Source: Pseudomonadota bacterium
GTDB lineage: Bacteria > Pseudomonadota > Alphaproteobacteria > UBA828 > JAPUJA01
Assembly (NCBI GenBank): GCA_027296525.1
Contig: JAPUJA010000287.1
Location: 1 to 8,259 of the forward strand
Length of the DNA: 8,259 nt
Direction of reading: 5' to 3'
This document shows, one piece after another, positions 1 through 6,353 of this stretch. The position numbers and the translations under genes are program-made. Numbering within the stretch: position 1 is the stretch's first letter; each line of letters starts with the position of its first letter. The notes under the pieces are model-generated. The model searched no databases. It saw only the letters and a list, made by a program, of their open reading frames with translations, and was not told the origin of the DNA.

Positions 1-1793
1 GCGATCCCGGCCGCGGCGAACGCCACCAAACAGACCGGCGGGGTCACGTTGCTGTCCTGGGAAAGCCAGAAGATGATCATGTGGGCCGAGAGCAGCGTGG
101 CCGTGACGACCGCCGCGGGCAGCGCCTGCTCGACCAGCTGATGCAGATGTTCGCCCGGAATCCGCGCCGCCAGAGCCAATGCCTGTTCGCGCTCGAGCGC
201 GCCTGAAAGGTCCACATCCGGCGCAAACAGCGCGAGCAGCTGGGCGCCGCCTTCGGCCAGAGTGCCGCCCGCGAGCGCGTCCACGAGCTCCGCGCGCGCG
301 ATCAGATCGAAGAGCGCGGGCGCCGCCAGGGTCGCCAACACGATATAGGCGGCGGTCACCGGCAACCCCATGCCGAGCAGGAGAGAGGCGAGCGCCACGA
401 ACAGGATCGCGAGCAGCAGGCTCCCGCCCGCCCACTCCGTCACCATGAGCGCGAGGCTGTTGCCGAGCCCCGTGGTCGTGACGACATTGACGACGAGCCC
501 CACGGCGATGAGCAGCATGGCGATCGCGGTCATGTTGCGCGCGCCGAGCGCGAGCGCCTCGACGATCGCCTTTGGGCCCATGGGCCGGCGCGAGAGCCAG
601 GAGGCGGCGATCACGGCGAGGATGCCGAAGCCCGCCGCGAAGGTCGGCGTGAATCCGGCGACCAGCAAGCCGATCAACACGCCGATCGATATGAGGAAGA
701 CGAGCCCGCCGTCGCGCATCAGCGACGCGAAGCCGGGCAGCTTCTCCTTCGGCGGGCGAATGCCCAACCGCTTGGCCTCGATGCGCACCCAGAACGCGAC
801 CGAAAGGAAATACATGAGCGCGGGCAGGAAAGCGGCGGCGACGATATCGAGATAGGGGATCTGGGTGTAGCTCGCCATGACGAAGGCGCCCGCCCCCATG
901 ATCGGCGGCATGAGCTGGCCGCCCGTCGAGGCCGCGGCCTCGACCCCGGCGGCGAAACGGGGCGTAAAGCCGCTCCGGCGCATCAGGGGAATCGTGATCA
1001 CCCCGGTCGATACGGTGTTCGCGACCGCCGAGCCCGAGATCATTCCGGTCAGGCCCGAAGCCACGACGGCGACGAGGCCGGGGCCGCCGACGAACCGTCC
1101 CGCGAGCGCGCGCGCCAGGCTGACCACGAAGTCGCCGGCCCCGGAGCGCACGAGGAACGCCCCGAACAGGATGAACATGAAGACATAGGTGGCTGAGATG
1201 CGCGCGATCGGCCCGAACATGCCTTCGCCGCTGAAGAAGCCCCGAAACAGCATGGTCTCCCAGGAGAGGCCCGGGAAGTGAAAGAGGCCGCCCAGAAAAT
1301 TGCCCCAGAGGGTGATGTAGGTGAGCCCAATGATAACCAGGGCGGGCACGACCCAGCCCGTGCTGCGGCGCGCGAACTCGAGCGCCAGGAGAATCGCGGC
1401 GGCTGAAACCAGCCAGTCGGCCGGGCTGAAGCGGACGCCGCGTGCATAGAGCGCGTCCTCGGCGAAAATTAGATAGACCGCCGAGGCCATCGCCAGCCCC
1501 CCGAGCACCAGGTCGATGGCAAACGGGAGCGGACGTCGGCGCTCCCGGGGCCCGCGCGCGAGCGGATGGATCAGAGCGGCGAGGAGCGCGAAGCTCCCGA
1601 AATGAAGCGCCGAGCTCCAGAGCTCCGGCAGGGTGGCGAACAGGTTGAGATAGAGGTTGAGCAGCGCGACCAGCGCGCCGAGCCCGAGCACAGGCGTCGG
1701 CAACCCGGCAGCCTCCGCGTGCGCCCCCCCGGCGGCGGCCCCCCCGGCGGCGGCGGCGACACGGGTTCCCGCGCCCGGCTCCTCGGCCTTCAT
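1..1793 (-). CDS. TRAP transporter fused permease (DctQ-DctM type, TAXI class), 3' end cut by window edge
   Basis: Inner-membrane permease of a TRAP transporter, expected to import the ligand delivered by the TAXI receptor encoded just upstream, using an ion gradient. The reading frame stays open for 597 codons from the ATG at 1793 to the left edge. Hydrophobic segments near residues 36-55, 62-80, 92-110, 126-140 and 147-169 look like the small-subunit (DctQ) part; the rest is the large DctM part. Signature stretches of the fused family are SGSAVANTVSTGVITIPL (253-270), ASTGGQLMPPIMGAGAF (288-304), GMGLPVTAAYIV (474-485) and SNVTPPVCLVAFAAAGI (581-597). The start follows the receptor stop by 30 bp with a weak AGGA upstream; an in-frame stop (the receptor's own TGA) rules out a longer protein. 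Residues about 12-24 are an Ala/Gly tract encoded by a tandem repeat. About 60 residues are inserted between two conserved DctM motifs (about 497-557). Family assignment is firm; the substrate is unknown. Confidence 0.95.
   Translation of the reverse strand, partial: MKAEEPGAGTRVAAAAGGAAAGGAHAEAAGLPTPVLGLGALVALLNLYLNLFATLPELWSSALHFGSFALLAALIHPLARGPRERRRPLPFAIDLVLGGLAMASAVYLIFAEDALYARGVRFSPADWLVSAAAILLALEFARRSTGWVVPALVIIGLTYITLWGNFLGGLFHFPGLSWETMLFRGFFSGEGMFGPIARISATYVFMFILFGAFLVRSGAGDFVVSLARALAGRFVGGPGLVAVVASGLTGMISGSAVANTVSTGVITIPLMRRSGFTPRFAAGVEAAASTGGQLMPPIMGAGAFVMASYTQIPYLDIVAAAFLPALMYFLSVAFWVRIEAKRLGIRPPKEKLPGFASLMRDGGLVFLISIGVLIGLLVAGFTPTFAAGFGILAVIAASWLSRRPMGPKAIVEALALGARNMTAIAMLLIAVGLVVNVVTTTGLGNSLALMVTEWAGGSLLLAILFVALASLLLGMGLPVTAAYIVLATLAAPALFDLIARAELVDALAGGTLAEGGAQLLALFAPDVDLSGALEREQALALAARIPGEHLHQLVEQALPAAVVTATLLSAHMIIFWLSQDSNVTPPVCLVAFAAAGI
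1724..1753. repeat. 15-bp tandem repeat, two copies, in the permease N-terminus
   Basis: Two perfect adjacent copies of a 15-bp unit, seven C followed by GGCGGCGG on the plus strand, at 1724-1738 and 1739-1753, followed by further GGC triplets. The unit is five codons long, so gain or loss of a copy keeps the permease in frame and changes only its Ala/Gly-rich N-terminal tract. The two runs of seven C (G in the coding strand) could slip by one base and break the frame. Confidence 0.9.
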
Positions 1794-1823
1794 CGCCCGA
1801 TCCTGTGCCCCAAAGCCGCCCGA

Positions 1824-2942
1824 TCAGTCGGCGAGCGGGGTTTCCGGAAGGCTGAGCCCCGCCTCCCGAAAATAGCGCGCCGCCCCCGGATGAAGCGGCA
1901 CGGGCAGGTCCGCCGTCGCCTTATCGAGCGTGATCGCCCGCGTCGCCTTGTGAATACCGTTGAGGAAGGGGAGGTTCTCAAAGATCATCTTGGTGATCAC
2001 GTAAACCACCTCTTCGTCCACGTCGCCGCGTACCGCGAGAAAATTGGGCAGCGCGATGGTCTCGACCGGCTCGCTCTGTCCCGGATAGGTGTTCGCCGGA
2101 ATCACATAGCGCGACCAGAGATCCGATCGCGTCTTCACACGCGCCAACTGCTCGTCGGTGAATTCGAGCAGGCGAACCTTCGTGCCCAACGTGGCAAGGA
2201 CGCGCGTCACCGATGCGATCGGAACGCCGCCCGGGGCATTGATGCCCACGATGGTGCCGTTCTGAAGCGCATCGGCGCTCGGCCCATAGCCCAGATGGAC
2301 GAGCCCGAGGGCTTCGGGATCGAGACCGAGCGCGCGCAGGATTTCACGCCCCGAGGCCTCGGTGCCCGAGTTTCGCCGGCCGATCGAGAATCGCCGATCA
2401 CCGAGACCGGCGAGGTCCTCGACGGTCCCCGTGGCGGCGAGGTCCGAGCGCAGGATGAAATGATCGACGTTCTTCCACAGCGCGGTGACCGCACGCAAAT
2501 TGTCCTGCGGCCCGAGAGCGGCATAGCGCTCCTTGCCCTTCGACGCCCACTCGCCGAACAGGCCGATCAGGATCGCGAACTGCGCCTCGTTGTCCATGAG
2601 AAGCTTGATGTTCTCGCCCGAGCCGGCCGAGCTTATGGCGGACAGGCTGATCCCCCGTTCGGACTTGAGCTTGACGAGCGTGGCGAGCGCGACGCCGACG
2701 GGATAGAAGGTGCCCCCGGGCGTCGCCGTGGCGAGGATGTAGGAGCGCCTCTCGCCGTCCTCTTCCGCCGCCGCCCCCAGGGGCATCTGCGCCCCCAGGA
2801 GAAGGAGACCGAGGAGCGCCCCGAGCCCGAGCACGCGGCAGGCTTGCCGGTGAAAGACCGGGCTCACCGCCAAGATCGGCCGCGCCAAGGCGCCCGAGGC
2901 GGCGTCACGGGAAGGCCCCGCCGGTCGCGTCGTTGCCACCAT
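1824..2942 (-). CDS. TAXI-family TRAP transporter solute-binding receptor
   Basis: Periplasmic receptor that captures the substrate for the fused permease encoded 30 bp downstream. TAXI-family features are ATATPGGTFYPVGVALA (71-87), GSGENIKLL (108-116), FSIGRRNSGTEASGREIL (185-202), YPGQSEPVETIALPNFLAV (286-304) and PLHPGAARYFREAGL (349-363). A signal peptide is clear: a hydrophobic core at about 37-50 ending near LGAAAEE (55-61), with no lipobox cysteine. The ATG at 2942 lies inside the upstream dehydrogenase gene (38-bp overlap) and has no obvious ribosome-binding site. A GTG at 2867 (codon 26) would give a 347-residue protein with a more usual short signal-peptide head, starting 37 bp after the dehydrogenase stop, but it also lacks a clear ribosome-binding site. 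The mature protein is the same either way. Family is certain; ligand unknown (TAXI receptors with studied ligands bind small organic acids or amino acids). Confidence 0.95.
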   Translation of the reverse strand: MVATTRPAGPSRDAASGALARPILAVSPVFHRQACRVLGLGALLGLLLLGAQMPLGAAAEEDGERRSYILATATPGGTFYPVGVALATLVKLKSERGISLSAISSAGSGENIKLLMDNEAQFAILIGLFGEWASKGKERYAALGPQDNLRAVTALWKNVDHFILRSDLAATGTVEDLAGLGDRRFSIGRRNSGTEASGREILRALGLDPEALGLVHLGYGPSADALQNGTIVGINAPGGVPIASVTRVLATLGTKVRLLEFTDEQLARVKTRSDLWSRYVIPANTYPGQSEPVETIALPNFLAVRGDVDEEVVYVITKMIFENLPFLNGIHKATRAITLDKATADLPVPLHPGAARYFREAGLSLPETPLAD

Positions 2943-3684
2943 CGACCGGGAAATTCGTGGCCGTCACATAGCTCGCCTCGTCCGATGCCAGGAAGCGGAC
3001 GCATTTGGCGACCTCATCGGGGCTCGCGAGCCGCTTCATGGGAACCCCCTTGGCGAGTTCCTTGAGGTTGGCTTCGAGATCGCCGCCCTTGGCGTTCAAT
3101 ATGTCATCGACCATCTGGGTGTGAATCTCGCCTGGACAGACCGAGTTGACGCGAATGTTGTCTCGGGCGTGGTCGAGCGCCATGCAGCGGGTGATCTGAA
3201 GCACCGCCCCCTTGCTCGTGCAATAGGCGACATGGCCCTCCTCGCCGTTGAGGCCCCATTCGGAGGCGATATTGACGATGTTGCCGCTGCCCTGCTTGAT
3301 CATCTGGCGCACGGCCGCGCGGCTGATGAAAAAGAGCGCGTTGACATTGACCGCCATGATGTCGTTCCACTGCTCGTCGGTGGTCTCCAGAGCGGTCCCG
3401 CTGTACAAAATCCCGGCGTTGTTGACGAGCACGTCGAGCCGCCCGAGTCGCGCCACGGTTTCCGCCACCAGCCGGTCGCCGGCGCCCGCCTCGCGGACAT
3501 CGGCTTCGAGGAATTCGGCCTTCACGCCCATGCCCCGAATGCCGTGAAGAACCCGCTTCCCCCGCTCGACATTGCGCCCCTGGACCATCACCGCGGCGCC
3601 CGCCTCGGCGAACGCGCGGGCGCACGCCTCGCCGATGCCCGTGGTCGATCCCGTAACCAAAACCACCTTGCCGTCGAAGCCCAT
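2905..3684 (-). CDS. Short-chain dehydrogenase/reductase (classical SDR, 259 aa)
   Basis: Cytoplasmic NAD(P)-dependent oxidoreductase of the classical SDR family, at the usual length of about 250 residues. Cofactor motif TGSTTGIG at 11-18, NNAG at 88-91, and a complete catalytic tetrad: Asn113 (AVNVNA), Ser141 (NIASEWG), Tyr154 and Lys158 (YCTSK). PGEIHT (184-189) and NFPVDGG (244-250) are the usual C-terminal family landmarks. Arg37 after the second strand (QGRN) hints at NADP(H), which is inference. The start at 3684 is chosen because a strong purine-rich ribosome-binding site lies just upstream and the Rossmann strand begins at residue 6; the frame stays open to 3921 but that extension is Arg/Ala-rich and not SDR-like. 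It is the first gene of a likely operon with the TAXI receptor and TRAP permease, which suggests it acts on the imported compound, for example a hydroxy acid or sugar acid. The exact substrate cannot be named. Confidence 0.95.
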   Translation of the reverse strand: MGFDGKVVLVTGSTTGIGEACARAFAEAGAAVMVQGRNVERGKRVLHGIRGMGVKAEFLEADVREAGAGDRLVAETVARLGRLDVLVNNAGILYSGTALETTDEQWNDIMAVNVNALFFISRAAVRQMIKQGSGNIVNIASEWGLNGEEGHVAYCTSKGAVLQITRCMALDHARDNIRVNSVCPGEIHTQMVDDILNAKGGDLEANLKELAKGVPMKRLASPDEVAKCVRFLASDEASYVTATNFPVDGGNDATGGAFP

Positions 3685-3901
3685 TATCCCTTCCCCCTTG
3701 TTGTCGGACGCCGCGCGAGGCGCGGGCCCCTGGTCGCAAACGGCACGCCGCCTCGTCGAGCAACTTTCGCCCGTGGGCCGGGCGGCGGCAAGCCGATTCC
3801 GCGCACATGGCCGCGCGTGGAATTTGGCGTTGCCCGTCATCTTCTTTCGCGACATGTTCACGCCCCAAGGAAGCGGCGCGCTCGGACGGCGGTTTAAGGG
3901 C
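3685..3901. promoter_or_regulatory. Divergent intergenic region between the SDR operon and the Gfo/Idh gene
   Basis: A 217-bp region between two divergent start codons, so the promoters of both transcription units should lie here. I see no convincing -35/-10 pair. The best plus-strand guess, TTGCCC at about 3830 with CATGTT 17 bp further on, is weak. Open frames crossing the region on both strands look like high-GC read-through rather than genes. Confidence 0.45.
3688..3699 (-). promoter_or_regulatory. Strong ribosome-binding site of the SDR gene
   Basis: On the minus strand AAGGGGGAAGGG is followed by ATA and the ATG at 3684. It is the best Shine-Dalgarno-like sequence in the window and fixes the SDR start against the longer open frame upstream. 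Confidence 0.8.
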
Positions 3902-4924
3902 ATGGGCGGGAAGATACGCATGGCGGTGGTGGGGGTCGGCCATTTCGGCCGCTTTCACGCCCAAAAAGTAAAAGCGCTGGACGGCGTCGAGCTCGTCGCC
4001 GTCGCCGATATCGATCGCGCGCGCGCGCGCGAGGTCGGTGACGAGCTGGGCGTCGAGGCGCTCACCGAGGGCTCCGAGCTTGTGGGGCGGGTCGACGCCG
4101 TCAGCATCGCGGTCCCCACCGTCGCGCATTACGACGTCGCCAAGCCCTTCCTCGAGGAAGGCGTCCACCTGCTCATCGAGAAACCCATCACCGACGCGGC
4201 CGAGAGCGCCGCCGAACTCGGCAAGCTCGCGGCCGCGAAGGGCGTTGTCCTCCAGGTCGGGCATCTCGAGCGGTTCTCGTCCGCGACCCTCGCCCTGGAA
4301 AGCCGCATTTCGCGCCCGCTCTACATCGATTCGCAGCGCGTCGCGCCCTACAAGCCGCGGGGCACGGACGTCAACGTCATCCTCGACGTGATGATCCACG
4401 ATATCGATCTCATCCTCGCGCTCGTGAAATCCCCCATTCTCTCGATCGACGCCGCAGGCACGCCGGTCATCTCACCCTTGGAAGACATCGCCAATGCCCG
4501 CGTGCGCTTTGCCAACGGCTGTGTCGCGAACATCACCGCGAGCCGCGTCAGCGTGAAGACCGAACGGAAGATGCGAATCTTTCAACCGGACAGCTACATC
4601 GTTGTCGATTTTTCCGCGCGCAACCTCTCGATCATGACGAAGGGCGCGGGCGTCGCGCCAAGCGGTCTGCCCAACATCACGATCGAACAGGAAACCTATG
4701 AGGAGAGCGACGCGCTCGAACGCGAAATCGCCGCCTTCGTCCAGGCCGTCGCCAACAACGCCCCGCCACTCGTCTCCGGCGAGGATGGCCTGCGCGCGCT
4801 TCAGGCCGCGATCATGATCAATCAGAGCCTCGAATCGCACCGCGAGTTCGTCCGGAGCACCGGCTATTTCGAGCCCGGCGCCTCCCCCGCGGTCTCCGGT
4901 GCCCCGGGCGAGAGCGACGGCTGA
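3902..4924 (+). CDS. Gfo/Idh/MocA-family oxidoreductase, candidate GnnA-like UDP-GlcNAc 3-dehydrogenase
   Basis: Cytoplasmic NAD(P)-dependent oxidoreductase of 340 residues. The N-terminal Rossmann fold has GVGHFG at 11-16 and ADID at 35-38; the family motif EKP is at 93-95 (Lys94), QVGHLERF at 118-125, and the C-terminal domain carries DVMIHDIDLIL (162-172) with the likely active-site His166. QVGHLERF and DVMIHDIDLIL are, from memory, typical of the group related to GnnA, which oxidises the 3-hydroxyl of UDP-GlcNAc so that GnnB can aminate it, giving lipid A with extra amide-linked acyl chains. Lying next to lpxB supports this; no gnnB is visible. The last 15 or so residues are low-complexity. 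The start at 3902 keeps the whole first strand (KIRMAVVG); the ATG at 3920 has the better-spaced GGGAAGA upstream, so 3920 remains possible. The frame is open back to 3572 but that part overlaps the SDR gene and has no family similarity. Family firm, specific function inferred. Confidence 0.93.
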   Translation: MGGKIRMAVVGVGHFGRFHAQKVKALDGVELVAVADIDRARAREVGDELGVEALTEGSELVGRVDAVSIAVPTVAHYDVAKPFLEEGVHLLIEKPITDAAESAAELGKLAAAKGVVLQVGHLERFSSATLALESRISRPLYIDSQRVAPYKPRGTDVNVILDVMIHDIDLILALVKSPILSIDAAGTPVISPLEDIANARVRFANGCVANITASRVSVKTERKMRIFQPDSYIVVDFSARNLSIMTKGAGVAPSGLPNITIEQETYEESDALEREIAAFVQAVANNAPPLVSGEDGLRALQAAIMINQSLESHREFVRSTGYFEPGASPAVSGAPGESDG

Positions 4925-4927
4925 GGC

Positions 4928-6133
4928 TTAAGCGCGACGGCGAACGAGGCCGAGCAGCACTTCGGCCGCGCGCGCGCTCGGGGCCACGCCGTCGCTGCCC
5001 AGTTTCCGGGGGATCTCGCCGAACCCCTCGATCTGCGCGCGCCGCTCCTCGGGCTCCTCGATCAGCCGGGCGAGCGCGTCGGCGATTCGCTCGGGCGTGC
5101 AGGCCTGCTGCAACAGCTCCGGCACGAGTGGGCGCTCGAGCAAGAGATTGACAAGCGAAACATGGGGCACGCGGATCAGGCGCCGGGCGATCAGGCCCGT
5201 GATCGGGTTCACCCGATAGGCGATGACCATGGGGACCTTCGCCAGGGCGAGCTCGAGCGTCACCGTGCCCGACTTGGCGAGCGCCGCCTCGCTGGCCGCA
5301 AAGGCGTCGTATTTCTCGCCCGCATCCCGGACGACGATCACAGGGAACGGCCAGTCCGCGACCGCCCGCTCGACCCTTCGAGCGACGGTATCGGCCACCG
5401 GCAAGACCACGACGAGCGAGGCGAGGCGCCGGGTGAGCCGCGCCATCGCCCGACCGAAGACGGGAAGCGTGCGCTCGACCTCCGTATGGCGGCTGCCGGG
5501 AAGAAGGCTCACGACCACGGCCTCAGGGCCGATCCCGTGGCGCGCGCGAAAGCCGGGACCATCGCCCCGATCGGCGCCCGCTTCGATGACCGGATGGCCC
5601 ACGAAGCTGCAGGCGAGCCCGAACACCTCGAAGAAGGCGGGCTCGAACGGCAGGAGCGCCATGAGATGATCGATCCGCTGCGCGATCTTCTTGCCGCGCT
5701 CCGGCCGCCACGCCCAGAGCTGCGGCGCGACATAATGGACATGGAGGATCCTCGAGCCCCGGAGCCGTTGAGCGAGGCGAAAGGAAAAACCCGGCGAATC
5801 GATCGTGACCACCGCATCCGGTTCGAGGCGGCGGATCTCGGCGGCGGTTTGCCCCAGGCGACGAAGCAGCCTGGGCGCGTGGGGCAGGATTTCGACCAAT
5901 CCCATGACCGCGAGCTCGCCCATGGGAAACAGGCTCGCCAGGCCCTCGGCCTCCATCAGCGGGCCGCCCACGCCCGCGAACCGAACGGGACCCCCGCCCG
6001 CCTGCTTGAGCGCGGTCATCAGCCGGGCCCCCAGGGCATCGCCCGAGGGCTCGCCCGCGACCATGAAAAGAAGCGGGCCATCGCCCTTCTCGCCAAGGGG
6101 GGGAATCTCCTGCGTTCGGTGTTCCCTACTCAA
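4928..6133 (-). CDS. lpxB: Lipid-A-disaccharide synthase LpxB
   Basis: Glycosyltransferase (family GT19) that joins UDP-2,3-diacylglucosamine to lipid X to form the lipid A disaccharide, at the cytoplasmic face of the inner membrane. Landmarks across 401 residues: VAGEPSGD (25-32), GVGGPLMEAEG (54-64), ELAVMGLVEIL (73-83), IDSPGF (111-116), HYVAPQLWAWR (133-143), LPFEPAFFEVFG (161-172), FVGHP (177-181), LLPGSRHTEVE (210-220), AKSGTVTLELALAKVPMV (286-303) and SLVNLLLERPLVPELLQ (326-342). Asp112 and Arg215 align with Asp98 and Arg201, reported as essential in the E. coli enzyme (from memory). The start is TTG: an in-frame stop lies two codons upstream, and the next ATG (6064) begins at MVAG and would remove most of the first beta-strand. 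The stop lies 3 bp from that of the Gfo/Idh gene, tail to tail. E. coli LpxB has 382 residues; the excess here is mostly an N-terminal leader of about 18 residues. Confidence 0.97.
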   Translation of the reverse strand: MSREHRTQEIPPLGEKGDGPLLFMVAGEPSGDALGARLMTALKQAGGGPVRFAGVGGPLMEAEGLASLFPMGELAVMGLVEILPHAPRLLRRLGQTAAEIRRLEPDAVVTIDSPGFSFRLAQRLRGSRILHVHYVAPQLWAWRPERGKKIAQRIDHLMALLPFEPAFFEVFGLACSFVGHPVIEAGADRGDGPGFRARHGIGPEAVVVSLLPGSRHTEVERTLPVFGRAMARLTRRLASLVVVLPVADTVARRVERAVADWPFPVIVVRDAGEKYDAFAASEAALAKSGTVTLELALAKVPMVIAYRVNPITGLIARRLIRVPHVSLVNLLLERPLVPELLQQACTPERIADALARLIEEPEERRAQIEGFGEIPRKLGSDGVAPSARAAEVLLGLVRRRA

Positions 6134-6140
6134 TACTCAA
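6127..6140. repeat. 7-bp tandem duplication spanning the lpxB start codon
   Basis: TACTCAA occurs twice in direct succession on the plus strand (6127-6133 and 6134-6140). Read on the minus strand this is TTGAGTA twice, and the second TTG (6133-6131) is the lpxB start. The first TTG is out of frame and meets a stop after four codons. Confidence 0.85.
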
Positions 6141-6353
6141 TTCGCGCCTCGCTTTGCGGACTGGGCTTGTGAAGCCCGGCAGCGCTGGTCATCTTATAGT
6201 GGAGAAAGCGCCGCCGCAGGAAACCCTTGACGATAGCCGATGCGCCGCCCCCAGCGGGCGAGGCGGCGGTTTGGTTAACCGCGTCTCGAGGCGCATCGCG
6301 CGGTGCCGATTTCCGCTCGCTGCGTGCGGAAAATCGTGTTAGGCAGATTCCTG
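6134..6353. promoter_or_regulatory. Divergent intergenic region between lpxB and the GNAT gene
   Basis: A 220-bp region between divergent starts, with local AT-richer patches. A minus-strand TATAAG (6198-6193), about 60 bp before the lpxB start, is a candidate -10 box; no good -35 sits 17 bp upstream of it. The same patch reads TATAGT on the plus strand (6195-6200). A hairpin lies at 6161-6179. On the plus strand TTGACG at 6227-6232 resembles a -35 box but has no -10 partner. Promoter positions are therefore guesses. Confidence 0.4.
6161..6179. promoter_or_regulatory. Short hairpin in the presumed lpxB leader
   Basis: GGGCTT (6163-6168) pairs perfectly with AAGCCC (6172-6177) across a 3-base loop, with a G.U and a C-G pair possible at the base. 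It lies between the candidate TATAAG box and the lpxB start, 28 bp upstream of the start. No T-run follows on either strand, so a terminator is unlikely. Confidence 0.4.

Noticed and set aside
1566..3065. Plus-strand open frame of 499 codons
   Set aside because: It lies antisense to the permease, receptor and SDR genes. It is Arg/Gly/Pro-rich with no family motif, as expected from high-GC mirror frames.
3685..3921. N-terminal extension of the SDR on the minus strand
   Set aside because: A strong ribosome-binding site and the normal SDR length place the start at 3684; the extension has no SDR features.
3104..4399. Minus-strand open frame of 431 codons
   Set aside because: It overlaps the SDR gene in another frame and runs antisense to the Gfo/Idh gene, with low-complexity Arg/Gly composition.
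5785..5802. Gly115 in LpxB where E. coli has Asp (IDAPDF versus IDSPGF)
   Set aside because: The residue reported as essential is the first Asp of that motif, which is kept (Asp112), so loss of activity is not suggested.
5162..6172. Plus-strand open frame of 336 codons
   Set aside because: Fully antisense to lpxB, charged and repetitive, no recognisable domain.
6238..6298. 9-bp inverted repeat CGATGCGCC/GGCGCATCG and palindrome GGTTAACC (6273-6280)
   Set aside because: The arms are 43 bp apart and short repeats like this are common in GC-rich DNA; no T-run or known operator is seen.
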